Made by a program: the position numbers and the translations under genes
Notes under the pieces: generated by a model
The model's input: the letters and a program-made list of their open reading frames with translations, nothing else
Databases searched by the model: none
What the model was told of the DNA's origin: nothing
Part shown: one piece after another, positions 54,849 through 63,853 of the stretch
Numbering within the stretch: position 1 is the stretch's first letter
How the letters are laid out: each line of letters opens with the position of its first letter
Assembly: GCF_003966225.1 (NCBI RefSeq)
Contig: NZ_RXNU01000001.1
Coordinates: 620,001-684,000 of the forward strand
Reading direction: 5' to 3'
From: Shewanella canadensis
GTDB lineage: Bacteria; Pseudomonadota; Gammaproteobacteria; Enterobacterales; Shewanellaceae
Length of the DNA stretch: 64,000 bases

Positions 54849-55550
54849 ATGGAATCGAAGCGCGCCAGATTAGACCGGTTTATCAGCGTCAATACAGGTA
54901 TTAACCGTAAACATGTTCGGCTTATGTTGGCCAAAGGCCGTGTTAAGGTTGATGGTGAATTTGCCCGTGATATCGACCAAATCGTGGATGAATTTTCTCA
55001 TATTTGTTTAGACGATATAGTGCTACAAGCTAACGAGGCCAGCTATGTCATGTTGCATAAGCCCGTTGGAGTGGTGAGTGCGACGATAGACGATATACAT
55101 AGAACTGTGATCGATCTGTTAGAGCGAGATGATAAGGAGAGCCTGCATATAGTAGGGAGACTGGATCTCAACACTTCCGGTCTCCTGTTACTCACTAACG
55201 ATGGGCGTTGGTCGAAGCAGTTAATGGATCCTGAGCATAAGGTTGGCAAACTTTATCGTGTTCATCTGCAGAACCCTCTGACTCCTGAGTATATTTCCGG
55301 ATTTGCTAAAGGAATGTATTTTGAGTTTGAAGATGTTACCACCTTGCCGGCAGAACTTGAAATTATAGATAGCTATACAGCATTGGTGACTCTTTATGAG
55401 GGACGCTACCACCAGATTAAGCGCATGTTCGGTCGCTTTCGCAATCCGGTCATTGGGTTACATCGAATTTCAGTGGGCAACATAGTACTCGATGAAAGCT
55501 TAGAACCTGGGCAGAGCAGAGAACTTACACCTGTCGAAATAGCTATGTAG
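54849..55550 (+). CDS. RsuA-family 16S rRNA pseudouridine synthase
   Basis: A 233-residue enzyme. An N-terminal S4 RNA-binding domain (LDRFISVNTGINRKHVRLMLAKGRVKVDG) precedes the catalytic domain with GRLDLNTSGLLLLTNDG (catalytic Asp in the RLD motif), and YEGRYHQIKRMFG near the end. The size and S4 domain fit RsuA, which makes pseudouridine 516 in 16S rRNA, but paralogues such as RluE/RluF cannot be excluded. It follows the regulator by 14 bp, probably in one transcript. Confidence 0.88.
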   Translation: MESKRARLDRFISVNTGINRKHVRLMLAKGRVKVDGEFARDIDQIVDEFSHICLDDIVLQANEASYVMLHKPVGVVSATIDDIHRTVIDLLERDDKESLHIVGRLDLNTSGLLLLTNDGRWSKQLMDPEHKVGKLYRVHLQNPLTPEYISGFAKGMYFEFEDVTTLPAELEIIDSYTALVTLYEGRYHQIKRMFGRFRNPVIGLHRISVGNIVLDESLEPGQSRELTPVEIAM

Positions 55551-55690
55551 TCAAGTCAGTTAGCATTAGAACAATAATGTTTCGCGAGTGAAATTATCGA
55601 GATGATTTAAGGTTCAGTTAATCCAGATCATTCATTTAACATACATGATGTGCTATACCTATCAGCATGAATAGATAAATCCAATAAAAA

Positions 55691-56656
55691 ATGACTAATC
55701 ATGCACTCAAGAAGATCAGTGAACTCGATGTATTTTGTTTATTGGTATTTAAAATTATTTTTCAAACCGGTCATGCAAATACAGCAGCAAAAGAGCTGAA
55801 TGTCTCGGCGCCTAAAATCAGTCGCTGCCTGACCATGTTACGGGCGACGTTTGATGATGAGCTATTCTATCGTCGTCAATTAGGCTTGAAACCAACCCCA
55901 TTAGCCGAACATCTGTATGAGCCCATATGTCGATTTTGCGACTCGGTGGCTAAAATCGAACAGGTGGCGTTTGAAGTAAACCATTACGACTCAACTCCCA
56001 CTCTTAATATCGCGGTCACGCCGGGCATCATGGCGAGTCTCTCTCTGATCTTATCCAATAATGATTCTCTTAATAGCATTGGTAAGATTCGGCTCCATCC
56101 CTGGAAAGATGACTCAGCCGAGTTAATTCACAGCGGAGGATTAGACTTAGGGGTGGCCTTCGATACCTCTTGTCACCATGATCTTAATTTTGAACACTTA
56201 GGTACCTTAGACTCAGTTTATCTGGCGGGAAATACCAGACATCCCATATGGGAGAGGCTTCCTCATTTGACCTTAGATGACATCTGTAAGCACCCTTTTC
56301 TCTATCTGGAAGGCAAAGGGTTCAATGACAAGGTGGACCCCCTGGAAGTCTATAGCCGCCAGTCGGGAATAGAGCTTCTAAGTGTCGAAAAGGTCAAAGG
56401 TAAGGAGCAGTGGTACAGCAACTTATTGACCATGGGGAGCCTGGCTTTTGCTCCAGCGGTAGAGGCTGAAATTTGTAAAAATATGCCTGGGATCCGTATC
56501 GAGCAGTTACCCGAAGAGGAGGTAGAGAAGCTTCATGGTAATATGCTGGCCCCACAATACTATTTAATAGAGAAACCGGCTTCCCACCGCCGATACACAG
56601 TTGAAAATAGAGAAATGATAATCAATATTATTAAGGGGTTACTGACTTCTTCATGA
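55691..56656 (+). CDS. LysR-family transcriptional regulator
   Basis: A 321-residue regulator. The N-terminal winged helix (FQTGHANTAAKELNVSAPKISRCLTMLRATFDDELFYRR) is followed by the two-lobed effector domain (LNIAVTPGIMASLSLIL onward). The 321-residue length and divergent LysR N-terminus resemble the regulators next to multiheme cytochrome and flavocytochrome genes in Shewanella. The start lacks a clear ribosome site. It lies 168 bp upstream of the decaheme cytochrome on the same strand; control of that gene is inference. Confidence 0.85.
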   Translation: MTNHALKKISELDVFCLLVFKIIFQTGHANTAAKELNVSAPKISRCLTMLRATFDDELFYRRQLGLKPTPLAEHLYEPICRFCDSVAKIEQVAFEVNHYDSTPTLNIAVTPGIMASLSLILSNNDSLNSIGKIRLHPWKDDSAELIHSGGLDLGVAFDTSCHHDLNFEHLGTLDSVYLAGNTRHPIWERLPHLTLDDICKHPFLYLEGKGFNDKVDPLEVYSRQSGIELLSVEKVKGKEQWYSNLLTMGSLAFAPAVEAEICKNMPGIRIEQLPEEEVEKLHGNMLAPQYYLIEKPASHRRYTVENREMIINIIKGLLTSS

Positions 56657-56824
56657 TTATCGACTTCAATTCTACTTATCGAAATTACCTTTTGCAGATA
56701 TTGAAATTACGATAACCGAATCTTTAAATGTCGGTCACAAGTTGATCACCGAGTTGCAACATTCCTTTCTAGTTCTTTTATATTTGATGTACTGCGATAG
56801 CAGGAAAAACTTATATAGGGACTG

Positions 56825-59131
56825 ATGATGAAAAAATATAATAGCTCCTTACTGGCAATGGCACTGATTAGTGTCGTTGGCCTTACCGCGTGTGGTGATG
56901 GCGATGATGGTAAAGATGGTGCTCCGGGAGATCCTGGAACACCGGGTACACCTGGAACACCGGGTTTACCAGCGGGTTCATTTACTGACACTGTAAACTC
57001 AGCAGCTGATTTCGTACTGACCTTAGCGCCAGCCGATATCGTTGTTGTAGGAACTGAAGATTTCGCACTTAAATTCACCGTTACCGGTAAAAATAGCAAG
57101 GGTGACGCTGTCCCCTTTGTTGGTTTAGATAAAGTCGCGCTATATGTGACGAATCAGACCGTAAATACCACAGATACAGGTGCGCCAATGTTATGGGGCA
57201 ATAATGCCCTAACCAATGAATTTGGCTCAAGCATGTACTGTACGCCTACAGGTATGGCAACGGCGCGTGGTGGAGCAGAAGTCGAGGCATGTACTCTGGT
57301 TGAAGACACTGAAAACCCAGGTACCTATACCGGCTCTTGGGTGCATGACGGTAATGCGCCTGTCGTATTGGCCGCTGGCGAGCCTAACTCGCTCTATCGG
57401 GTCATGATCCGCTCTTACAATGTGGTCGATAGTGAAGGTGAGGGAGTTGCCGATAAGTTACTTTCAACGCCTATGGACTTTAACCCGTCGACCGGAGCGC
57501 TCGCTGTCTCGGCTAAAGATATCGTTTCCAGCGCGGCCTGCATCAAGTGTCACACACAAATGGAAGGCTATGCTGAAGGTGATGTACGTATCGCCAATAT
57601 CGGTGCTCACCATAACTATCAAAAAGTTGAAAACTGTATTGCCTGTCATAACCCAGCGTACGCTGGTGGACAAGACGATCCCGAGAAAGGCTTTAACGCC
57701 AACTTCAATGCGATGATCCATACGATTCATGCCGGTCACCACCTCGCAGATGAGCTAACAGGTGATGCATTAGAAGAGTTTGGCGAGATTGGTTTCCCAG
57801 CAGAGCTTAATGAATGTATGACTTGTCACGATGGCGCATCCGGCTGGAATGATAATGTCTACGCCGAAGCGTGTCAGGGATGTCATATGGATGTTGACTT
57901 CACCACAGGTGAAAATCATCTGGGCATTATTCCCGGAAGTGATGCAGCCTGTTCCGGTTGTCATGGTGCCGGTATCCTGAGTCCTGTGATAGCGCATAAT
58001 GTTGGTGATAGAGATAAAGTCGCTGAAAAATTTGTGATTGATATCCAATCAGCTGTGATTGAAGCTTCGCCAACACTCGATAAGAGCTATTTGACCGTTA
58101 CCTCTAAAGTGACCATGAATGGTGCGCTTGTAGATGCAACAATTTACGCAGCTATTACCGACTATATGACAAATGCTGGTCGTGGCTTCTTAATCGGTCG
58201 TCTTAATCCAGAGACTGGTGCTGTTGCCCATGGTTATGGCTCCGCAGGTAGCTTCAAAATGCCATTTACCGGTGGTGTAATGTCTGCTGGTATGCTGGTT
58301 AATAAGACTGAATTTGACACCGTAGATTTAGTTGGTCCTATCTATGCGACTGCAGAAGTACAATTATGCTCAGCAGACGATATGATTGTCGAATGTACTG
58401 CTAATGAACTCGCCGTTGCTAACAGTGCGCCAGTTCAATATTTTAACCTTTCAGACTCTGGAGCCACTGAGGTTACAGCGCGTATTGCCGACGCAGATAG
58501 AACGACTATCAGCGAAGCTAAGTGTAATACATGTCATGGAAATTTAACTCACGTTAAAGGATCGCATGGTGTTACAGAGTTTACCCAATGTATGGCTTGC
58601 CATAGTGAAAATCGTGGTGCCGTAGCTTCATATCACCCGATTGTTACGTTCAAGACCGACGAAGTCGATGCCGATGGTGATGCGATTTGGGAGACTGTAG
58701 AGGGGTTAACATTTGCTAACCGTGATTTAGTAACGGTTGCTCATAGATTCCACAGCGGTAATTGGGATGGTACACCTGCAATCTACCGCGACGCCGATGG
58801 TGAACTGCACGGTTATCCAGCAGTACAAACTAACTGTAGTGAGTGTCATAAAGATGGTGCAGAGCTCTTTGCCGCAGACGGTGGTCTGACTTCCGGTAAA
58901 CGTTCTGTCCAAATTAGTGATACCGGGTTTATTACACCTGTCGCCGAAGCCTGCCGTAGTTGTCACGCTCACTCTGGAGCGGCTGCATTAGCTCACTTCA
59001 AGAGCAACGGTGCTTATGTTGAGGGCGACGAGGGTAGCATTGCTGATCTTCCAGTCGAGTCTTGCTCAACTTGTCATGGCGAAGGTAAGACCTATGGTAT
59101 CGACAAGATGCATGCGGGGGTTGCTCACTAG
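56825..59131 (+). CDS. OmcA/MtrC-family decaheme c-type cytochrome (surface lipoprotein)
   Basis: A 768-residue lipoprotein. The lipobox GLTAC places the lipid site at Cys23. A collagen-like segment follows (GKDGAPGDPGTPGTPGTPG), then a beta domain (about 60-235), five CXXCH motifs (Cys239 to Cys376: CIKCH, CIACH, CMTCH, CQGCH, CSGCH), a second beta domain with a CX8C pair (Cys515/Cys524) as in MtrC, and five more hemes (Cys567 to Cys747: CNTCH, CMACH, CSECH, CRSCH, CSTCH). This is the domain order of MtrC/OmcA, cytochromes that reduce extracellular metals and flavins at the cell surface. No mtrA or mtrB neighbour is present. A terminator follows. Confidence 0.95.
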   Translation: MMKKYNSSLLAMALISVVGLTACGDGDDGKDGAPGDPGTPGTPGTPGLPAGSFTDTVNSAADFVLTLAPADIVVVGTEDFALKFTVTGKNSKGDAVPFVGLDKVALYVTNQTVNTTDTGAPMLWGNNALTNEFGSSMYCTPTGMATARGGAEVEACTLVEDTENPGTYTGSWVHDGNAPVVLAAGEPNSLYRVMIRSYNVVDSEGEGVADKLLSTPMDFNPSTGALAVSAKDIVSSAACIKCHTQMEGYAEGDVRIANIGAHHNYQKVENCIACHNPAYAGGQDDPEKGFNANFNAMIHTIHAGHHLADELTGDALEEFGEIGFPAELNECMTCHDGASGWNDNVYAEACQGCHMDVDFTTGENHLGIIPGSDAACSGCHGAGILSPVIAHNVGDRDKVAEKFVIDIQSAVIEASPTLDKSYLTVTSKVTMNGALVDATIYAAITDYMTNAGRGFLIGRLNPETGAVAHGYGSAGSFKMPFTGGVMSAGMLVNKTEFDTVDLVGPIYATAEVQLCSADDMIVECTANELAVANSAPVQYFNLSDSGATEVTARIADADRTTISEAKCNTCHGNLTHVKGSHGVTEFTQCMACHSENRGAVASYHPIVTFKTDEVDADGDAIWETVEGLTFANRDLVTVAHRFHSGNWDGTPAIYRDADGELHGYPAVQTNCSECHKDGAELFAADGGLTSGKRSVQISDTGFITPVAEACRSCHAHSGAAALAHFKSNGAYVEGDEGSIADLPVESCSTCHGEGKTYGIDKMHAGVAH

Positions 59132-59198
59132 ATAGTAACTATAATATTTCACCCTCTGTGGGAGCTTCCCTGCTTCCCACAGTTTCCTTGCAATTTTT

Positions 59199-59220
59199 GG
59201 GACCTTCGGGTCCCTTTTTT
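59199..59220 (+). terminator. Terminator after decaheme cytochrome
   Basis: GGGACC-ttcg-GGTCCCTTTTTT follows the gene by 67 bases. An earlier hairpin, CTGTGGGA...TTCCCACAG at 59156-59182, lacks a T-run. Confidence 0.88.
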
Positions 59221-59836
59221 AATTCATTATTCTACCTGTGCCCATCCATGTGCTCGTACCACATATATCCATTTAGTCGTATATCGAAAGTATCCAACGC
59301 AGCATGAAATGTTTTGCCCTTTGCTTTAAGCATCAGTCGCACTATGTGAGACTCTTCGTTTCAGATTGAAAGTCGGTGGGTTTCACTCAATGATGATTTT
59401 TCTTTATCATTCCGTGATGCTGGTCGCAATATTTCTGCATTTGAGATCCTTGTATTGGTAGCTGGCCGTTTCGATTGTTTAGGGGGTTCGAATATTGTGT
59501 TGAATCCCCCCTTGGTGGGCGCAAGATCTTGTTTATGGCTCGTTATGTGATCCGGTTCGTACTGGGGCGCTTGCTGCTTTTCAGGCTCAAGGTTGGTTCT
59601 TATTTAAGTGTGTGAAATTAATGGTTTTTTTTGCTCTCTGGCTATTTGCCTTTTAGGGCGAAACTTAGGTTTAAAACTGGTTTGTTTATATTTAAATAGC
59701 TTTAAATTCAGACGATTAGTTCATTGTCATCCTCTTTTATCTACGAGCTCATCGATTATTGTTTTTGAAAATCAAACACCTGTTTACTCGTTTGATATGT
59801 TAAATCCCTTCCACTAGAATGCGCCGCGCATGATCT
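59221..59836. other. Intergenic region, no gene recognised
   Basis: About 620 bp with no convincing ORF on either strand; the frame at 59608-59817 has no ribosome site and random-looking composition. A small palindrome TGCGC-C-GCGCA lies at 59820-59830. The 58-bp repeat-end hairpin begins right after. Confidence 0.6.
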
Positions 59837-59894
59837 ATACCCAAACCACTTCAAGATTTTGGCTTGAGAAAATCGATAAGTGGCTTGGGTGTAT
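59837..59894. repeat. 58-bp hairpin made of family-C repeat ends
   Basis: ATACCCAAACCACTT (59837-59851) and, on the minus strand, ATACACCCAAGCCACTT (59878-59894) form one stem around a 26-base loop. The sequences match the ends of the 16675-16939 element, so this looks like an internally deleted copy. It lies 46 bases before satP. Confidence 0.65.
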
Positions 59895-59939
59895 TTAAAT
59901 CAATTTAATTCTGTTGGAAAATTCCTGTAGGGGAAATCA

Positions 59940-60551
59940 ATGTCGACGAAACTAGCTAACCCAGCACCATTAGGCCTTATGGGCTTTGGTATGACTACCA
60001 TACTGTTAAATATTCATAATGCGGGCTTCTTCCCGATCGATTCAATGATTCTCGCGATGGGAATATTCTATGGCGGTATCGGTCAGGTCATCGTCGGTGG
60101 CATGTGCTTTAAGCGTGGCGATACATTTGGTACAACAGCATTCACCTCATATGGTTTGTTCTGGCTGACATTAGTAGGCCTGATAGTCTTACCTAAGATG
60201 GGACTGGCTTCTGCAAGTCCTGCGGGATTCATGGGCTGGTACTTGACGCTATGGGGTATCTTTACAGCGTTTATGTTTGTCGGCTCACTACGTTACCCAC
60301 GTGCTAAGCAGGTAGTATTCGGTTCATTAACTATTCTGTTCTTCCTTCTGGCTGCCAGAGATTTTACCGGCAGCGAGCTGATCGGCACTATTGCCGGCTT
60401 CGAAGGTATCTTCTGTGGTGCCAGCGCAATCTACTTTGCCATGGCCCAGGTGCTCAATGCAGAGTATGGCCGTACTATATTACCGGTTGGTGAGTTAACG
60501 GCGAAATCGACTAACTCTTCTCAAGTAGAAGCTCAGCTAAAAGCCGCTTAA
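59940..60551 (+). CDS. satP: Acetate uptake transporter, GPR1/FUN34/YaaH family
   Basis: A 203-residue inner-membrane protein with six helices. [21 protein letters not shown] is the NPAPLGL family signature, with [31 protein letters not shown] in the next helices. SatP in E. coli moves acetate and succinate with protons. GTAGGGGAAA lies before the ATG. A hairpin derived from a repeat sits just upstream and a bidirectional terminator follows. Confidence 0.92.
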   Translation: MSTKLANPAPLGLMGFGMTTILLNIHNAGFFPIDSMILAMGIFYGGIGQVIVGGMCFKRGDTFGTTAFTSYGLFWLTLVGLIVLPKMGLASASPAGFMGWYLTLWGIFTAFMFVGSLRYPRAKQVVFGSLTILFFLLAARDFTGSELIGTIAGFEGIFCGASAIYFAMAQVLNAEYGRTILPVGELTAKSTNSSQVEAQLKAA

Positions 60552-60581
60552 TAAGCAGCTATTTAGCTCGGCTTCACTCGA

Positions 60582-60617
60582 AAAAAAAAGGCTGACATTT
60601 GATGTCAGCCTTTTTTA
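60582..60617. terminator. Bidirectional terminator between satP and POT gene
   Basis: AAAAAGGCTGACA-tttga-TGTCAGCCTTTTTT, with A and T runs on both sides of a perfect stem. Confidence 0.9.
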
Positions 60618-60636
60618 TTTGAGCTAAATACTGAGA

Positions 60637-62169
60637 TTAAGCTCGCTGCAATTTCAGTAACCATTTGCCATATAGGTAGATCCCCACGGCAGATATGGTG
60701 CCAATGGCGGCAATGATGTACCAAGCCATACCTATGTTATGGGTGTTATATAACAAGGTTGTTAGCGCTTGAGCCGGCTCGCCCGTATAGGCAACCAATG
60801 TGCTGAAGGCTTCACCCTGCGGGATGGCGCTCACCTCTGTGGCACTCATGCCACGCTCTGACAATAGATCCAGAGAGAAGATCTCTTTCGAGGCGTACAT
60901 CTCATAGAGTTTAGGACCAAAATAGCCTTCAAGTGTCCAACCGATGCCTTGGGGTAACATGACAAATCCCAGATACATGGCTTTCTTGCCTTCCGGCGCT
61001 ATGTTACCCATAAACTCATTCTTCTTGGGGCTTATCATCATCTCACCAAAAGAGAACATGGCAATGGCCAATACTATCATCCAAGCTGCATTGGTCGCAC
61101 CCACTAACACGAAGGCGAAAATACTCAGCAAGCAGCCACCAAGCATAGCCGTCGTAATGCGGTATTTAGCGGTCAACGCCGCGACCAGGAAGCAGGTCGT
61201 CATGATCATACCCGCATTGAGGTTGAGCATGCCTTCCGGCATCACCCTAGTTCCGGTGTTGTCCAGTCCCAACCAAAATTGGAAGAAGCCATTTGAGGTG
61301 CCCTCCGGACCAAATAGGGAGGTGACAATGACGCTGGTGTCGACCCATTCGGCGATATGGATTGGCAGTACATCGAAGAGTGAATTAAACAGGAACCAGA
61401 AACCGGCAAACACCAGCATGTAGTAGATAACCACCGGTTTTTTAAGCTCATGCAGTGCATCTCTCCACAGTGCCTGTTGGTGAATTTCACCAGACTTGAT
61501 TTTGCGGTTGCGTTCCAATCGCTCCTCTTTTCCCGGCTCTTTATAGGCGAGTAGAAAGAGGAAGTTGAAGGAGATAATCGCCGCACAGGCGTAAAAGACA
61601 TTATCCCAGGAGAGTTGGCGCATATGCACCGCAACCAGAGGGCCAAGGAAGCCACCAATATTGACCACCTGATAGAAGATCCCCCAAGCCATGGAGGTGT
61701 TCTGTCTGCCGGTGGAAAGTACCAGAGTTCCCTGAATACCGGGTTTAAAAATACCGGTACCTCCAGCGAGTAATATGGCACCGAACAGGAAGCCATAGAA
61801 GCTAGGGAAGAATGCCATCACCAAATAGCCGCAGATCTTAATTATGGTGGAGGCAAAGATGGTCTCTTTATAACCGACTCTATCGGAGATCCCGCCGGTA
61901 AATACCGGGACAAAGGTCTGCATCATGGCCCAGAGAGCGATAATGATACCGTAGTCGTTCAGGCTTATTCCTAAGCCTCCTTCAGAAACTGGCGCCTTCG
62001 CATAAAGACCGGCACTGGCTTTTACGCCGTAGTAGGCAATTCGCTCAACGAGCTCCATGCCACCGACAATCCAGAAAATGTAACTTAAGCTGGCAATGGA
62101 GGCCCACATACCCAGCTGCTTGACTTCTCGCAGGTCATTACCTGCGTAAGCATCTTTGGAGTCGCTCAT
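60637..62169 (-). CDS. Proton-dependent oligopeptide transporter (POT)-family MFS protein
   Basis: A 510-residue inner-membrane protein with 12 to 14 helices. MELVERIAYYGVKASAGLY is the ExxER...YYG motif used for proton and peptide binding, and GIFKPGIQGTL and GGFLGPLV follow the family. The chain is longer than most MFS proteins because of the loop around residues 290-320 (VTSLFGPEGTSNGFFQFWLGLDN). Substrate is unproved; di- or tripeptides are usual. It is monocistronic with a divergent GNAT gene 487 bp away. Confidence 0.82.
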   Translation of the reverse strand: MSDSKDAYAGNDLREVKQLGMWASIASLSYIFWIVGGMELVERIAYYGVKASAGLYAKAPVSEGGLGISLNDYGIIIALWAMMQTFVPVFTGGISDRVGYKETIFASTIIKICGYLVMAFFPSFYGFLFGAILLAGGTGIFKPGIQGTLVLSTGRQNTSMAWGIFYQVVNIGGFLGPLVAVHMRQLSWDNVFYACAAIISFNFLFLLAYKEPGKEERLERNRKIKSGEIHQQALWRDALHELKKPVVIYYMLVFAGFWFLFNSLFDVLPIHIAEWVDTSVIVTSLFGPEGTSNGFFQFWLGLDNTGTRVMPEGMLNLNAGMIMTTCFLVAALTAKYRITTAMLGGCLLSIFAFVLVGATNAAWMIVLAIAMFSFGEMMISPKKNEFMGNIAPEGKKAMYLGFVMLPQGIGWTLEGYFGPKLYEMYASKEIFSLDLLSERGMSATEVSAIPQGEAFSTLVAYTGEPAQALTTLLYNTHNIGMAWYIIAAIGTISAVGIYLYGKWLLKLQRA

Positions 62170-62656
62170 ACCCTTCCTTCAAATTTTATATTATTTATAA
62201 TTATTGGTTTAATTTTAATTGTTCGTGGTAATAGCGATGATTCAGATTACCGGAACGTTAATGATTGCTGCCGACACTTTACCTAATTTGATGAAAAACA
62301 CCAAAGTGAATATAGATATTTAAACAGAGTTCATGTTTCATAACTTTTATCGTTTTTGTCTTAGCGCCGCAGGAGGTGCTCAAATATTGCAGGTTATGAG
62401 CCATACAGACCCGTTTAAATTGAAAAGTGTTCGTTCCTCTTTATGGTGTAGGAGTTATTTTTCAGTTAGCTTAACTGATTGTATTAATGCTGTTTATTTA
62501 TTTACTGTTAGCTTTTTATGACTTTGGTGATTAACTTGGGAACATCTTGAATATGATGTATGTTTGATCTGTATATGAGAAATTGAACCAAAATCAATCG
62601 ATGAGAAGGTATCTCAATTTGGCTCAGCGTGATTAACTTAGAGGAAAGATTAAACG
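62170..62656. other. Intergenic region, no gene recognised
   Basis: About 490 bp between divergent POT and GNAT genes. The stretch at 62180-62220 is very AT-rich and suits the POT promoter. A weak inverted repeat, TGAGAAATTGA / TCAATTTGGCTCA, lies at about 62577-62625. The frame at 62333-62521 has no ribosome site. Nothing else stands out. Confidence 0.55.
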
Positions 62657-63208
62657 ATGGAAGAGACCAAGGTTGAAATTCGCCTCATTGTGGAGCGGGA
62701 CCTCGAGCAATTCTTTGCCTACCTGAGTGAACAGTTAGCTGAAAACGGACGGGGAGCTAACCCGCTTTTCCAGCCCCAGTCACCAGACTCGGACGGGTTA
62801 ACAAAAGAGATGGAGCAGCGCTTCACGTCAGGAATGATTGTCGATTTCCCGCAATCTGGCTGGCGACGAGTGTGGGGAGCGTTCGATAAGCATGGCGTCA
62901 TCATGGGTCATATCGATCTTCGTGGTCATCCAGAGGCCCATACGCAGCACAGGGCCTTGCTTGGCATGGGCGTACATCGAGATGCCAGACGCATGGGATT
63001 GGGCCACAAACTGATAAGAAGCGTCAAGCAATGGGCTATCGATGAGGCTGAAATCGAGTGGATCGATCTCTGGGTGTTATCTGAAAACTTGCCAGCTATC
63101 GGCCTCTATCAAGCGGCGGGTTTTATCAAAAATGGTGAGCTTGAAGATATGTTCAGGATAGATGCCCGCTCCTATGCATATACCCGAATGAGCTGTTCGT
63201 TAAAGTGA
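62657..63208 (+). CDS. GNAT-family N-acetyltransferase
   Basis: A 183-residue acetyltransferase. The acetyl-CoA loop is VHRDARRMGLGHKLIRSVKQWA (R-x-x-G-x-G pattern), preceded by RALLGMGV and followed by IDLWVLSENLPAIGLYQAAGFIKNGELEDMFRI. The front half (FAYLSEQLAENGRGANPLFQPQ) is not conserved in the fold. Substrate is unknown. AGAGGAAAG lies before the ATG. Confidence 0.88.
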   Translation: MEETKVEIRLIVERDLEQFFAYLSEQLAENGRGANPLFQPQSPDSDGLTKEMEQRFTSGMIVDFPQSGWRRVWGAFDKHGVIMGHIDLRGHPEAHTQHRALLGMGVHRDARRMGLGHKLIRSVKQWAIDEAEIEWIDLWVLSENLPAIGLYQAAGFIKNGELEDMFRIDARSYAYTRMSCSLK

Positions 63209-63277
63209 ACCGCTCACTAAAGTGTACTATTCATTAAAGCACCCTATTTAACAAAGTGCTTTATTCACGAATGTACT

Positions 63278-63853
63278 CTATTCACGAAAGTGCTCTACGG
63301 TAAATAACTCGACCTGCATATCATCGGACCAATGGTCGGAGGCCCAGCCTCCTTTACGTTTTAACTCTCTGATAAATTCATCAGGTTGGGGCAGTTGCTC
63401 CCATACCTGAGGAAGATAGACAGAGCGGTGAAAGGCATCGCTCAATACCACGCCGTATGGATGTTCTGCCAGGTAACGAAGCAGTGCATCCTCATCCCTG
63501 ATCTTTAACGGGCTGAGAGGGGAGAGCACTGAGAGCTCAACCGTGAGCCGCTCCATTTGTGATGCGAGCAGAGGAAGAAATCGATTATCTTTAAAAGCGC
63601 TGCAACGCGCTAACTCGGGAATGCTCTTTGACAGGGGTCGACTCCCTTCGATATCTCCCATACAGCCACAGAGCTTTCCATCTAGAAATAGGGTGACAAA
63701 ACAACCTGCATGGCGCGACAAGAGAGCATCTTGTGTCTGGCTCTCGATGTCTGATTGCTGTGGAATAAAATAATCAACCAGGGTCTGTCTGGCCAAGGCC
63801 AACAGCGTCTGTTTATCCTCTGTGGTGAGATTAATACAGGGCGAAGCTGGCAT
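63278..63853 (-). CDS. amrA: AmmeMemoRadiSam system protein A (AMMECR1 domain)
   Basis: A 191-residue protein of the AMMECR1 fold: GCFVTLFLDGKLCGCMGDIEGSRPLSKSI carries the LRGCIG-like hallmark (here LCGCMG), then NRFLPLLASQMERLTVELSVLSPLSP and HPYGVVLSD. In many bacteria it is found with a MEMO-like protein and a radical SAM enzyme as the AmmeMemoRadiSam set, whose function is not settled. Here the MEMO-like gene overlaps its start by 23 bases; a radical SAM gene would lie beyond the right edge. Confidence 0.9.
   Translation of the reverse strand: MPASPCINLTTEDKQTLLALARQTLVDYFIPQQSDIESQTQDALLSRHAGCFVTLFLDGKLCGCMGDIEGSRPLSKSIPELARCSAFKDNRFLPLLASQMERLTVELSVLSPLSPLKIRDEDALLRYLAEHPYGVVLSDAFHRSVYLPQVWEQLPQPDEFIRELKRKGGWASDHWSDDMQVELFTVEHFRE

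Noticed and set aside
56731..56752. TCGGT-N12-ACCGA dyad before the decaheme cytochrome as a CRP or LysR site
   Set aside because: It does not match the CRP consensus and only the outer five bases are symmetric, so it is too weak to list as a site.
59608..59817. 69-codon ORF between decaheme cytochrome and satP
   Set aside because: No ribosome site, no recognisable domain, random-looking composition.
62333..62521. 62-codon ORF in the POT/GNAT gap
   Set aside because: No ribosome site and no coding-like pattern; left as intergenic.
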